64,000 nucleotides of DNA from Roseovarius salinarum (lineage in GTDB: Bacteria; Pseudomonadota; Alphaproteobacteria; Rhodobacterales; Rhodobacteraceae), in contig NZ_PHNT01000014.1 of NCBI RefSeq assembly GCF_002834145.1, positions 36,528 through 100,527 on the forward strand, in the 5' to 3' direction. Below, in pieces: positions 16,425-24,956 of this stretch. The translations under genes and the position numbers were made by a program. Within the stretch, counting starts at the first letter, position 1. Each line of letters opens with the position of its first letter. Under the pieces are notes generated by a model. That model was not told where the DNA came from, did no database searches, and saw only the letters and a program-made list of their open reading frames with translations.

Positions 16425-16477
16425 GGGGGGCCGGCCCCCCGAACCCCCCCCGGAGTATTTCGGGCAAGATGAAACGT
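16425..16477. repeat. Palindrome plus Rhodobacteraceae-type intergenic motif
   Basis: GGGGGGCCGGCCCCCC (16425-16440) is a perfect palindrome. It is followed after a C-run by GGAGTATTTCGGGCAAGATG, a short motif I recognise as recurrent in intergenic regions of Rhodobacteraceae. It lies between the convergent FAH and hydrolase genes and probably acts as a two-way terminator. Only one copy was seen in this window. Confidence 0.5.
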
Positions 16478-16478
16478 G

Positions 16479-17462
16479 TCAGGCGCCCTCTGCGGCCGGG
16501 GTGCCGGTTTGCGGCTGCGCGGCGTCGCCGTAATGCGCCGCCAGCATCTCGGCGGCGGCCGCCCGGGTATCCGGGCCTTCCATCAGGACCTCGTGCAGCG
16601 CGCCGTCGAGGATCTCCAGCCGGCCGCCAGGCCATGCGTCCATGCGTGCGCGGATGCGGTCCAGGTCGACGATCTCCTCGCCGTCGCCGGCGAGCGTCAG
16701 GCAGGGCAGGGCGGGCGACGGGCGGCGGGCGAGGTCGCGGGTTTCGATCAGCGCCTCGTGCAGCCATCGCAGGCTTGGGCCGCCCAGTGCCAGCTCGGGG
16801 TGCGCGCGGAGCTGGTCGATCATGAAGTCGTACATCCCGCGGTCGGTCGTCAGCTTGTTGGTCTCGAAGGGTTCCGACAGCACGTAGCTTTCCGAATCGG
16901 TGCCGGGGGCGTAAAGGTGATCGACGCCCAGCTGGCGCGTGCCCCAGGCCAGCGACCACGCCACCGGGCGGAGGGCCTGGGCCATGCGGATGCCCCACAT
17001 CGGCCCGGTGAAGGAAGCCGAGGCCACGTCGAGCCCGGACATCGCCGCGCGCAGCCCGATCGCGCCGCCCATCGAATGGGCCAGCAGGTGCCACGGCCTC
17101 GGCATGCCGGCCGCCCCGGCCGCGGCGACCATCTCGGCGACGTCTTTCTGGTAGTCGGCGAAGCGATGCACGTGCCCCGACATCGCGTCCTCGACCAGAC
17201 GGTCGGCGAGGCCCTGGCCGCGCCAATCGATCGCCATCACCGCGTAGCCCCGGGCGCCGAGGTCGCCCGCGGTGGGCCCGTATTTCTCGATGTATTCGGT
17301 CCTGCCGGGAAACAGCAGGACAGTGCCGCGCGGCCGTTCGGGCACCCATGCGCCGACGCGCAGGCGCACGCCGTCGGCGGCGCGCACCCACCAGGCGCGC
17401 CCGCCCGCGGGCGCGCAAGCCACCTCGTCGAACAGCGGGGCGGGATCGAGCGCCTCGGTCAC
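16479..17462 (-). CDS. Alpha/beta hydrolase, lysophospholipase-like (S33)
   Basis: This 327-residue hydrolase has the oxyanion region VLLFPGRTEYIEKYG, then GYAVMAIDWRGQGLADR, the nucleophile elbow LLAHSMGGAIG (Ser), and late residues LTLAGDGEEIVDLDR and DGALHEVLME, the latter holding the catalytic His. This is the PldB/monoglyceride-lipase-like Hydrolase_4 family. The start is GTG at 17462, three bases after the stop of the SCP2 gene, so the two are translated from one message. A lipid substrate is likely from the family and from its SCP2 neighbour. Confidence 0.88.
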   Translation of the reverse strand: MTEALDPAPLFDEVACAPAGGRAWWVRAADGVRLRVGAWVPERPRGTVLLFPGRTEYIEKYGPTAGDLGARGYAVMAIDWRGQGLADRLVEDAMSGHVHRFADYQKDVAEMVAAAGAAGMPRPWHLLAHSMGGAIGLRAAMSGLDVASASFTGPMWGIRMAQALRPVAWSLAWGTRQLGVDHLYAPGTDSESYVLSEPFETNKLTTDRGMYDFMIDQLRAHPELALGGPSLRWLHEALIETRDLARRPSPALPCLTLAGDGEEIVDLDRIRARMDAWPGGRLEILDGALHEVLMEGPDTRAAAAEMLAAHYGDAAQPQTGTPAAEGA

Positions 17463-17465
17463 CGG

Positions 17466-17756
17466 TCAGGCCAGCACGTTGCCGAGTTTCATGGCAAGGC
17501 CCATGTCGCCGTCCACGACCAGCTTGCCGGACATGAAGGCCGCGGTGGGGTCCATGTCGCCGCCGAGGATCGCCTCGAAGGTTTCGGCGTCGGCGGTCAG
17601 CGTGACGTCGGCCTCGCCGTCCTCCGCCCGCGCGCCGTCGCCGTCGAGCATGATCGCGCCCTCGCCCTCGATCACGAACTTGGCGGAGCCGTCGAAACCC
17701 TCTTCGCCCATCTTCTCGTTGAGGGCCTTGACCGCGGCCGTCACTACATCGCTCAT
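17466..17756 (-). CDS. SCP2 sterol-binding domain protein
   Basis: A 96-residue single-domain SCP2 protein: FDGSAKFVIEGEGAIMLDGD, then EADVTLTADAETFEAILGGD, then FMSGKLVVDGDMGLAMKLGN. SCP2 domains bind lipids or acyl chains in a hydrophobic cavity. The start follows AAAGGAG with seven bases spacing. It is the first gene of a two-gene operon with the S33 hydrolase, and the pairing suggests it carries or presents a lipid to that enzyme. Confidence 0.92.
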   Translation of the reverse strand: MSDVVTAAVKALNEKMGEEGFDGSAKFVIEGEGAIMLDGDGARAEDGEADVTLTADAETFEAILGGDMDPTAAFMSGKLVVDGDMGLAMKLGNVLA

Positions 17757-17839
17757 CTGTCACTCCTTTGCGTTCGTGTTCGAATCGGCCGCGCCGGGGG
17801 CTTTCATTCCCCGCGTGCGGCGCTACATTCAAAGGCGTT

Positions 17840-18412
17840 ATGGGCGCAGTAAAGCATAATCTCAAACGTGCCGTCGCGGCATTTCTCGCCGTCGTGCTCG
17901 CCGTGGCAATGGCCGGCCCCGCCGCGGCGGTGGACGAGGCGCGGCTCGACAAGCTCTTTGCGCGGCTGGAGCAGGCCGACCCCGGCGAGGCACGGCGAAT
18001 CGCCAAGGAGATCGAGCTTGAACTGTCGAAATCCGGCTCGCCGGCGATGGACCTTCTGCTCAAGCGCGGACGCGACGCCCTGGAGGCCGGCGAGACCGGG
18101 GCGGCAATCGAACATCTGACCGCTCTGACCGACCACGTGCCGGACTTCGCGCAGGGATGGCACCTGCGTGCCATCGCCTTTGCCAAGAAGGATCTTTATG
18201 GCCCCGCGCTCGCGGACCTGGAGCGCGCGCTGGCGCTGCGGCCGCGGCACTTCGCGGCGCTTTACGGGCTGGGCACCATCCTCGGGGAGGTCGGACGCCC
18301 CGGGATGGCGCGCGAGGTCTTCGAGAAAGTCCTCTCTATACATCCGCATTTCAAGGACGTACCCAAGGCCCTGGAACGGCTGGACCGCCAGCGCGGCGGG
18401 GCCACGCTCTGA
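17840..18412 (+). CDS. Secreted tetratricopeptide-repeat protein
   Basis: This 190-residue protein starts with a Sec signal peptide (RAVAAFLAVVLAVAMAGPAAA followed by VDEARL), so it is periplasmic. The mature part is helical TPR: LLLKRGRDALEAGETGAAIE, WHLRAIAFAKKDLYGPALAD, then FAALYGLGTILGEVGRPGMA. TPRs bind partner proteins or peptides. It ends 22 bases before the helicase start and is probably the first gene of that operon. Confidence 0.87.
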   Translation: MGAVKHNLKRAVAAFLAVVLAVAMAGPAAAVDEARLDKLFARLEQADPGEARRIAKEIELELSKSGSPAMDLLLKRGRDALEAGETGAAIEHLTALTDHVPDFAQGWHLRAIAFAKKDLYGPALADLERALALRPRHFAALYGLGTILGEVGRPGMAREVFEKVLSIHPHFKDVPKALERLDRQRGGATL

Positions 18413-18434
18413 CGGCAAGCGACGGAGCCGACCG

Positions 18435-21290
18435 ATGGCCGAGCAGTCAAGGATCCTCGCGGTCCTGGGGCCGACGAACACGGGCAAGACGCATTTCGCG
18501 ATCGACCGCATGCTGGCCCACCGCACCGGCGTGATCGGGCTGCCACTGCGGTTGCTGGCACGCGAGGTCTACGAACGCATCAAGGCGGCACGCGGCCCGT
18601 CGGTGGTGGCGTTGGTCACGGGCGAGGAACGCATCGTGCCCGAGCGCACCCAGTACTGGGTCTGTACCGTCGAGGCGATGCCGGAGGGGCTCGGCGCCGA
18701 TTTCGTGGCCATTGACGAGATCCAGCTGTGCGCCGATCCCGAGCGCGGGCACGTCTTCACCGACCGGCTCCTGCGCATGCGCGGCCAGCACGAGACGCAG
18801 TTCCTGGGCGCACACACCATGCGCGGCACGATCGGGGCGCTCGTGCCGGGGGTGGAGTTCGTGGGCCGCGAGCGGATGTCGCGGCTGTCCTTCGCGGGGC
18901 GGCGCAAGATTTCCAAGATGCCAAGCCGAAGCGCCATCGTGGGTTTCTCGGTGGAAAGCGTTTATGCCACCGCCGAGCTGCTGCGCCGGCAGAAGGGTGG
19001 CGCGGCGGTGGTCATGGGGGCGCTCAGCCCGCGCACGCGCAACGCGCAGGTGGCGCTTTATCAGAACGGCGATGTCGATCACCTGGTGGCCACCGATGCC
19101 ATCGGCATGGGGCTGAACCTCGATATCGACCATGTGGCGTTCTCGTCCCTGACCAAGTTCGACGGCCGCCGGATGCGCCCGCTGGCGCCCAACGAACTTG
19201 CCCAGATCGCCGGCCGCGCGGGGCGGGGGATGCGCGACGGCAGCTTCGGCGTGACCGGCGAGGCCCCCGACCTGCCCGACGAGGTGGCGCAGGCGATCAT
19301 GGATCACCGCTTCACCCCGGTAAGCAAGTTGCAGTGGCGCAACCCCAGGCTGCCGTTCGGCAACATCGACGCGCTGATCGCCGCGCTCGAGGCGAAGCCG
19401 GACAACCCGCTCCTGATGCGTGCGCGCGAGGCCGACGACCTCGGCGCGCTCAAGACGCTGTCCGGCCGCGAGGCCGTGCGCGCCCGCGCCACCGACGGCC
19501 CCTCGGTGCGGCTGTTGTGGGATGTCTGCCGGATTCCGGATTTCCGCGGCATCAGCCATGCCGAGCACGCCGGCCTGCTGGAATCGATTTTCGGCCATCT
19601 GAACGAACACGGGCGCCTGCCCGAGGACTGGCTGGCGCGGCAGGTCAGGCGCATCGACCGCACCGACGGCGACATCGACACGCTGTCGCGCAGGCTTGCG
19701 CATATCCGCACATGGACGTATGTCGCGCAGCGCCGCGGCTGGGTGGAGGACGAAACCCATTGGCGCGAAGCAACGCGCGCGATAGAAGACAGGGTGTCGG
19801 ACGCGTTGCACGAGCGTCTGACCCAGCGGTTCGTGGACCGGCGCACCTCGGTGCTGATGCGCCGGCTCAAGCAGAAGGAGGCCATGGTGGCCGAAGTGAA
19901 CGACGCAGGCGAAGTCACGGTCGAGGGCGAGTTCGCCGGCCGCATGGAGGGCTTCCGCTTCATCCAGGACAAGGCGGCCACCGGGCAGGAGGCCAAGACG
20001 CTGCGGCAGGCCAGCCTCAAGGCGCTGGCCCCGCATTTCCACCTCAAGGCCGACCGGTTCTACAACGCCCCGGACACCGAGATCGACTTCACCGACCAGG
20101 GCGGGCTGATGTGGGGCGAGCAGGCCGTGGGCAAGCTCGTCGCCGGCGAGGATCCGCTCAGGCCGCGCGCCGAGGCCTTCGTGGATGACGAGGCCGGTGC
20201 CGAGGTCGTCCAGAAGGTGCAGCGCCGCCTGCAACATTTCATCGACCGGCGCATCGCCACGCTGTTCGAGCCCTTGCTGAACATCCAGCGCGACGAGACG
20301 CTCACCGGGCTCGCGCGCGGCTTCGGGTTCCGCATGGTCGAGGCGCTGGGCGTGATCCCGCGCGGCGAGGTTGCCGAGGAGGTGCGCGCCCTCGATCAGG
20401 AGGCGCGCGGCCAGCTGCGCAAGCACGGCGTGCGCTTCGGCCAGTTCACAATCTTCATGCCCCTGTTGCTCAAACCGGCGCCGACGCGGCTGCGACTGGT
20501 GCTCTGGGCGCTGCACAACGGGCTGGACACCTTCCCCGAGGCGCCTCCGCCGGGCCTGGTGACCGTCCCCGCGGCCAGCGATGCGCCGCGCGGCTATCAT
20601 TCCATGGCCGGTTACCGCGCGGCCGGAACCCGCGCGATCCGCATCGACATGCTGGAAAGGCTGGCTGACCTGCTGCGCGCCGAGGACAGCCGCGCGGGCT
20701 TCGAGGCCACCGCCGACATGCTGTCGATCACCGGCATGACGCTGGAGCAGTTCGCCGAGCTGATGCAGGGCCTGGGGTACCGGGCCGAGCGCGGCGAACG
20801 CGAGAAGGTGAAACCGGCCGATGCCGCGGCGGCCGCGCCCGCCGAGGAGGCCGCCCCGCCGGCCCGTGCCGACGCCCCGACCGCGGACGACGCCGTGGAT
20901 TCCATTGCCGACAAGGGGGCGGCGCCGGTGGCCGAGGAGCCGCCACAGGCGGGCGAAGTCCCCGCCGAGATCCCCGCCGCGGGCGAGGACGCGCCGGAGC
21001 TGCCCCCCGGCGAGACGCCGGATGCCGACGCGGCCGAGCGCGAGGTGTACTACGTTTTCACTTGGGCGCGCACGCGGGGCGGCAAGCCCGACGCGGCCGG
21101 CAAGACGCGCCAGAAGCCGCAGAAGAAACGCGGCAAGCCCAAGGGCGCGGCAGCCGGCGCGGATGACGGCAAGCGGTCGCGCCAGTACTCGGCCAAACCG
21201 GACAAGAAGGGCAAGGGCGGCAAGGCCGACATGATCGATCCCGACAATCCCTTCGCCGCCGCGCTCATGGGGCTGAAGGACAAGTCGTGA
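18435..21290 (+). CDS. Suv3-like DExH RNA helicase
   Basis: A 951-residue helicase. Motif I is LGPTNTGKTHF, motif II VAIDEIQLCADPERGHVF (DEIQ), motif III LGAHTMRGT, and motif VI AQIAGRAGRGMRDG. This matches the mitochondrial SUV3 family found in alphaproteobacteria. The C-terminal 150 residues are a low-complexity Ala/Pro/Glu linker followed by a Lys/Arg-rich tail (KTRQKPQKKRGKPKG) and an end motif DPDNPFAAALMGLKDKS. SUV3 works with an exoribonuclease in RNA decay. The frame is open upstream of 18435, but GGAG before this ATG sets the start. It is followed after 13 bases by the S4 gene. Confidence 0.93.
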   Translation: MAEQSRILAVLGPTNTGKTHFAIDRMLAHRTGVIGLPLRLLAREVYERIKAARGPSVVALVTGEERIVPERTQYWVCTVEAMPEGLGADFVAIDEIQLCADPERGHVFTDRLLRMRGQHETQFLGAHTMRGTIGALVPGVEFVGRERMSRLSFAGRRKISKMPSRSAIVGFSVESVYATAELLRRQKGGAAVVMGALSPRTRNAQVALYQNGDVDHLVATDAIGMGLNLDIDHVAFSSLTKFDGRRMRPLAPNELAQIAGRAGRGMRDGSFGVTGEAPDLPDEVAQAIMDHRFTPVSKLQWRNPRLPFGNIDALIAALEAKPDNPLLMRAREADDLGALKTLSGREAVRARATDGPSVRLLWDVCRIPDFRGISHAEHAGLLESIFGHLNEHGRLPEDWLARQVRRIDRTDGDIDTLSRRLAHIRTWTYVAQRRGWVEDETHWREATRAIEDRVSDALHERLTQRFVDRRTSVLMRRLKQKEAMVAEVNDAGEVTVEGEFAGRMEGFRFIQDKAATGQEAKTLRQASLKALAPHFHLKADRFYNAPDTEIDFTDQGGLMWGEQAVGKLVAGEDPLRPRAEAFVDDEAGAEVVQKVQRRLQHFIDRRIATLFEPLLNIQRDETLTGLARGFGFRMVEALGVIPRGEVAEEVRALDQEARGQLRKHGVRFGQFTIFMPLLLKPAPTRLRLVLWALHNGLDTFPEAPPPGLVTVPAASDAPRGYHSMAGYRAAGTRAIRIDMLERLADLLRAEDSRAGFEATADMLSITGMTLEQFAELMQGLGYRAERGEREKVKPADAAAAAPAEEAAPPARADAPTADDAVDSIADKGAAPVAEEPPQAGEVPAEIPAAGEDAPELPPGETPDADAAEREVYYVFTWARTRGGKPDAAGKTRQKPQKKRGKPKGAAAGADDGKRSRQYSAKPDKKGKGGKADMIDPDNPFAAALMGLKDKS

Positions 21291-21303
21291 GGCGGCCCGA
21301 GCC

Positions 21304-21684
21304 GTGACCGGTCCGGCCGAAAAGACCCGCCTCGACAAGTGGCTGTGGCAGGCGCGCTTCTTCAAGACGCGCGCGATCGCGGCGCGGCTGGCGGGTGGCG
21401 GGCGCATCCGCGTGAACGGCGCACGCATCGAGAAGCCCGCGCACCAGGTGGCGCCGGGGGACGTGCTGACGTTTCCGCAGGCACGGCGCGTGCGCGTGGT
21501 GCGCATCCTCGCCCTTGGCGAGCGTCGCGGCCCGGCGCCCGAGGCCCGCGCGCTTTACGAGGACATGACGGAAGACGCGCCGGAAAACGATGTTCCCCGC
21601 GCCCCGCGCTACGAGGGAAAGGGTCGGCCGACGAAACGCGACCGGCGCAAACTCGACCGGAATGATCCCGGGGCGCTTGATTGA
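21304..21684 (+). CDS. S4-domain RNA-binding protein (Hsp15-like)
   Basis: This 126-residue protein has an S4 domain at residues 8-50: TRLDKWLWQARFFKTRAIAA, then GGRIRVNGARIEKP. The basic C-terminal region (RYEGKGRPTKRDRRKLDR) is like Hsp15 (HslR), which rescues stalled 50S subunits carrying tRNA. Start is GTG at 21304. It is downstream of the Suv3-like helicase and probably in one operon, giving two RNA-handling proteins together. Confidence 0.9.
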   Translation: MTGPAEKTRLDKWLWQARFFKTRAIAARLAGGGRIRVNGARIEKPAHQVAPGDVLTFPQARRVRVVRILALGERRGPAPEARALYEDMTEDAPENDVPRAPRYEGKGRPTKRDRRKLDRNDPGALD

Positions 21685-21736
21685 CCCCCGTCGCTGGATT
21701 AGCTAGGCGGCAAGACGTCTATCATGAGAGACCGAA

Positions 21737-22075
21737 ATGACCTATGTCGTCACCGACAATTGCATCGAGTGCAAATACACCGACTGCGTCGAAGTCTGCC
21801 CCGTGGACTGTTTTTACGAGGGCGAGAACATGCTGGTCATCCATCCTGACGAATGCATCGACTGCGGGGTCTGCGAACCCGAATGCCCCGCCGACGCCAT
21901 CCGCCCGGACACCGAACCGGACATGGAGAAATGGGTCGAGTTCAACCGCAAGTACTCCGAGAAATGGCCGGTGATCGTGACCAAGAAGGATGAACTGCCC
22001 AATGCCGAGCCCCGCGATGGCGAGACCGGAAAGCTGGAGAAGTACTTTTCCGAGAACCCGGGCGAGGGTGGCTGA
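21737..22075 (+). CDS. fdxA: Ferredoxin FdxA (7Fe-8S type)
   Basis: This 112-residue ferredoxin has the arrangement [29 protein letters not shown], then [16 protein letters not shown]. The first cluster's C-x7-C spacing marks the [3Fe-4S]/[4Fe-4S] seven-iron type, and the long C-terminal extension ([20 protein letters not shown]) is characteristic of alphaproteobacterial FdxA. It transfers electrons at low potential. In many relatives it lies directly upstream of carD, as here. Confidence 0.94.
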   Translation: MTYVVTDNCIECKYTDCVEVCPVDCFYEGENMLVIHPDECIDCGVCEPECPADAIRPDTEPDMEKWVEFNRKYSEKWPVIVTKKDELPNAEPRDGETGKLEKYFSENPGEGG

Positions 22076-22366
22076 CACCCGCGCGCGCGACCGATTCGCG
22101 CCGCGGTGCGGCATCCGGACTTGAATTTCGCGGCGCAGTTCCCAGATAATTCACGCAAAACAAATGTTCCCGGCGCGGCGGCCTTCCGGGGCGGCGCAAA
22201 ATGTGATACATTTCCGTTACAGAAGAGGAAAGCTGCCGTTGTTCATTGTCCCGGGCGCCGCCACCGGTGATGGACGCCTTTCGCCCGGTAATGCTGCTTC
22301 CCTGGCTCGGTGGGGGCCTTGGGGGGCGGTGTTTGCGCCGGACATGTGCTTGCGAGGAAGACCTGA

Positions 22367-22876
22367 ATGAGCAAAACCAAGAAATCCGAGTTTCGTCCCA
22401 ACGACTATGTCGTCTACCCCGCGCACGGCGTGGGCCAGATCGTCTCGATCGAGGAACAGGAAATCGCCGGCCTGCCGCTGGAGCTTTTCGTTATCTCTTT
22501 CGAGAAGGACAAGATGACGTTGCGCGTGCCGACCGACAAGGCAAGCGAAATCGGGATGCGCTCGCTGTCCAGCCCCGACGTGGTGTCGAAGGCCATCTCG
22601 ACGCTCAAGGGCAAGGCGAAGGTGAAGCGCGCGATGTGGTCGCGGCGTGCGCAGGAGTATGAGCAGAAGATCAACTCCGGCGACCTGATCGCCATTGCCG
22701 AGGTCGTCCGCGACCTGCACCGCGCCGACGACCAGCGCGAGCAGAGCTATTCCGAGCGTCAGCTCTACGAGGCGGCGCTGGAGCGGCTGACACGCGAACT
22801 CGCGGCCGTGAGCGGCGGCGACGAGGTGCAGGCGGCCAAGGAAGTTGACGAGGTTCTGGTATCCCGGGCGGCCTGA
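22367..22876 (+). CDS. carD: CarD family transcriptional regulator
   Basis: This 169-residue protein has the CarD N-terminal Tudor-like RNA polymerase interaction domain (FRPNDYVVYPAHGVGQIVSI, then LELFVISFEKDKMTLRVPTD) and a C-terminal helical DNA-binding domain (RRAQEYEQKINSGDLIAIAE, SERQLYEAALERLTRELAAV). CarD stabilises open promoter complexes, and in Rhodobacter it is needed at promoters lacking the -7 T. AGGAAG precedes the start. The 290-base upstream gap has an AT-rich stretch near 22140-22240 that probably holds its promoter. Confidence 0.94.
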   Translation: MSKTKKSEFRPNDYVVYPAHGVGQIVSIEEQEIAGLPLELFVISFEKDKMTLRVPTDKASEIGMRSLSSPDVVSKAISTLKGKAKVKRAMWSRRAQEYEQKINSGDLIAIAEVVRDLHRADDQREQSYSERQLYEAALERLTRELAAVSGGDEVQAAKEVDEVLVSRAA

Positions 22877-22902
22877 CGGGCCGCGACGGAGGGTGATATT
22901 CC

Positions 22903-22929
22903 GGGCCGCGTCCCCACGGGGCGCGGCCC
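22903..22929. terminator. Hairpin between convergent carD and cobS
   Basis: GGGCCGCGTCCCC pairs with GGGGCGCGGCCC, with one bulged T. It is not followed by a strong T-run on either strand but sits exactly between two convergent genes, so it is the likely shared end of both transcripts. Confidence 0.6.
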
Positions 22930-22947
22930 TGCGCGTTGCATGGGCCG

Positions 22948-23712
22948 TCAGGCGGCAAGAGTCGCCAGAACCGCGATTTCCGCCAGTTGCTGGGCCGCGC
23001 CCAGCACGTCGCCCGTCTGCCCGCCGATCCGGGTGCGCGCGAGTGCGCCCAGCCCCCACGTGAGCAGCGCCGCCCAGATTGCCGCCGGGATCGCCGCCCA
23101 TCCCAGCAGGACGAGCGCGGCGCCCGCGGCGACCGCCGCCGCCAGCACGGCCGCGCGTGGCGTGGCCGCGCCGACACCGCGCGACAACCCGCCGTCGCGG
23201 GCATGTGGCAGGACGGCCATCAGCGGCACCATCGCGGCGCGCGACAGCGCGCCGGCCGCCATCAGCGCGGCCAGCCCGGCGCCCGAACCGGCCTCCAGCA
23301 CGATCCACAGCGCGGCCCAGCGCGCCGCGAGCCCCAGCACCAGCGCGATCACGCCGTAGGCGCCGATGCGGCTGTCCTTCATGATCGCCAGCCGGTCCGC
23401 GCGGTCCCAGCCGCCCCAGAACCCGTCGGCGCAATCGGCCAGCCCGTCCTCGTGCATCGCGCCCGTGGCCGCGATGCCGGCGGCCAGCGCGGCGAGCGCC
23501 GCCAATTGCGCCGGCAGGCCAAGGCCCAGCGCCACGGCCGCGGCCAGGCCGGCGACACCGCCCAGCATCAACCCCGCCAAGGGGTAGGCCCACGCGGCCG
23601 CAGCGCCACGGTGCATCGCCGCGGCGTCGAGCGGAACGGGCAGCCGGCTGAGCAGCCCGAGCGCCGCCGAGACGTCGCGCAGAGCGGTCGCGAAGGGGTC
23701 GGTTTTTCTCAT
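22948..23712 (-). CDS. cobS: Adenosylcobinamide-GDP ribazoletransferase
   Basis: This 254-residue membrane enzyme has the CobS motifs LSRLPVP at the N-terminus and [20 protein letters not shown], then [20 protein letters not shown], with several Ala-rich membrane helices and a late [13 protein letters not shown]. It joins alpha-ribazole to adenosylcobinamide-GDP in the last steps of vitamin B12 synthesis. It is divergent from cobT, which makes alpha-ribazole phosphate, with a 76-base shared promoter region. Confidence 0.95.
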   Translation of the reverse strand: MRKTDPFATALRDVSAALGLLSRLPVPLDAAAMHRGAAAAWAYPLAGLMLGGVAGLAAAVALGLGLPAQLAALAALAAGIAATGAMHEDGLADCADGFWGGWDRADRLAIMKDSRIGAYGVIALVLGLAARWAALWIVLEAGSGAGLAALMAAGALSRAAMVPLMAVLPHARDGGLSRGVGAATPRAAVLAAAVAAGAALVLLGWAAIPAAIWAALLTWGLGALARTRIGGQTGDVLGAAQQLAEIAVLATLAA

Positions 23713-23788
23713 CCGAGGGTCCGTTTCAGGCTGTGCTCGCGTGCTGTCCGCGATACACAGGCGCGGCGCAAAGTTCAACGAGGGGACC

Positions 23789-24805
23789 ATGACGCAGGAT
23801 TTCGACAGCCTCGACGCGTTCGCGGACCGGCTCGCAGCCGTGCCGGGACCCGACGCCGCGGCGCGCGACCGTGCCGTTGCCCGCGACGCCGAGCTGACGA
23901 AGCCACCGGGGTCGCTGGGCCGCCTGGAAGAGCTGGCCGCATGGTACTGCGCCTGGCGCGGCGATGAACGCCCGCGCATCACCGCGCCGCAGGTGATCGT
24001 CTTTGCCGGCAACCACGGGGTGACGGCGCAGGGCGTATCGGCCTTCCCGCCCGAGGTGACGGCGCAGATGGTCGGGAACTTTCGTCATGGCGGTGCCGCG
24101 GTGAACCAGCTTGCCGAGATATCGGGCGCGCGCGTGGACGTGCATGCGCTGTCGCTGGAGACCCCGACGGCCGATTTCACGCGGGGCCCGGCGATGACCG
24201 AGGCCGAGGCGGTAACAGCGCTGCGAGCCGGCTGGCAGGCCGTCGATCCGGCGGCGGACCTGCTGGTCACCGGCGAGATGGGGATCGGCAACACGACCTC
24301 AGCCGCGGCGTTGGCCCATGCGCTTTTCGGCGGGCAGGCGGCCGACTGGACGGGCCGCGGCACCGGTGTCCCCGAGGCGGGGGTGGCGCACAAGGCCGAG
24401 GTGGTGGCGCGCGGGCTGGCAGCCAACCCGGAAGCACGGGGAAACGCCTTGGCTGCGCTGCGTTGCCTCGGCGGGCGCGAACTGGCGGCGATGGCTGGCG
24501 CCATCGCCCGGGCACGGCAGCTGCGTATCCCCGTCATCCTGGACGGGTTCATATGCACCGCCGCGGCGGCCTGTCTGGAACGGGCCCGGCCCGGGGCGCT
24601 GGATCACGCGGTGGCCGGCCACCGCAGCGCCGAGGCCGCGCACGGGGCACTGCTGGCGCGGCTGGGCAAGGCGCCGTTGCTCGATCTGGGCATGCGGCTG
24701 GGCGAGGGCTCGGGCGCGGCGCTGGCCATCGGTGTGCTGCGCGGTGCACTGGCCTGCCATTCGGGCATGGCGACCTTCTCGGAGGCCGGCGTCTCCGGCG
24801 CCTGA
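23789..24805 (+). CDS. cobT: Nicotinate-nucleotide-dimethylbenzimidazole phosphoribosyltransferase
   Basis: This 338-residue enzyme carries CobT/CobU(Pd) motifs: [59 protein letters not shown], and the C-terminal [17 protein letters not shown] with the catalytic glutamate. It makes alpha-ribazole phosphate from nicotinate mononucleotide and dimethylbenzimidazole. The ATG at 23789 follows GAGGGG. Together with cobS it completes the nucleotide loop of cobalamin. Confidence 0.95.
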   Translation: MTQDFDSLDAFADRLAAVPGPDAAARDRAVARDAELTKPPGSLGRLEELAAWYCAWRGDERPRITAPQVIVFAGNHGVTAQGVSAFPPEVTAQMVGNFRHGGAAVNQLAEISGARVDVHALSLETPTADFTRGPAMTEAEAVTALRAGWQAVDPAADLLVTGEMGIGNTTSAAALAHALFGGQAADWTGRGTGVPEAGVAHKAEVVARGLAANPEARGNALAALRCLGGRELAAMAGAIARARQLRIPVILDGFICTAAAACLERARPGALDHAVAGHRSAEAAHGALLARLGKAPLLDLGMRLGEGSGAALAIGVLRGALACHSGMATFSEAGVSGA

Positions 24806-24901
24806 GGGGCGGGCGCGTCGGGGCACGCGGTTTCGCGCTTGGCCGCACGGAAACGCGTCGCTGCCGGGCCGGATGCGCTGTCGTGCCGCCGGCCCGGTGA
24901 T

Positions 24902-24918
24902 GGCCCCGTCACGGGGCC
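24902..24918. terminator. Hairpin between convergent cobT and the Kef antiporter
   Basis: GGCCCCG and CGGGGCC form a perfect 7-bp stem with a TCA loop between the two convergent genes. No T-run follows on either strand, so its role as a terminator is only likely. Confidence 0.4.
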
Positions 24919-24956
24919 GGACGCTGGCGCTCTTTACCCGTGGCGGGGCGGGGCGG

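Noticed and set aside
15529..18186. Long minus-strand open frame across the FAH gene, S33 hydrolase and SCP2 gene
   Set aside because: Its translation is low-complexity Arg/Pro/Gly, it covers genes with clear family motifs in other frames, and it has no ribosome-binding site.
18447..21506. Minus-strand open frame of about 1000 codons
   Set aside because: Antisense to the Suv3-like helicase, with no family features of its own.
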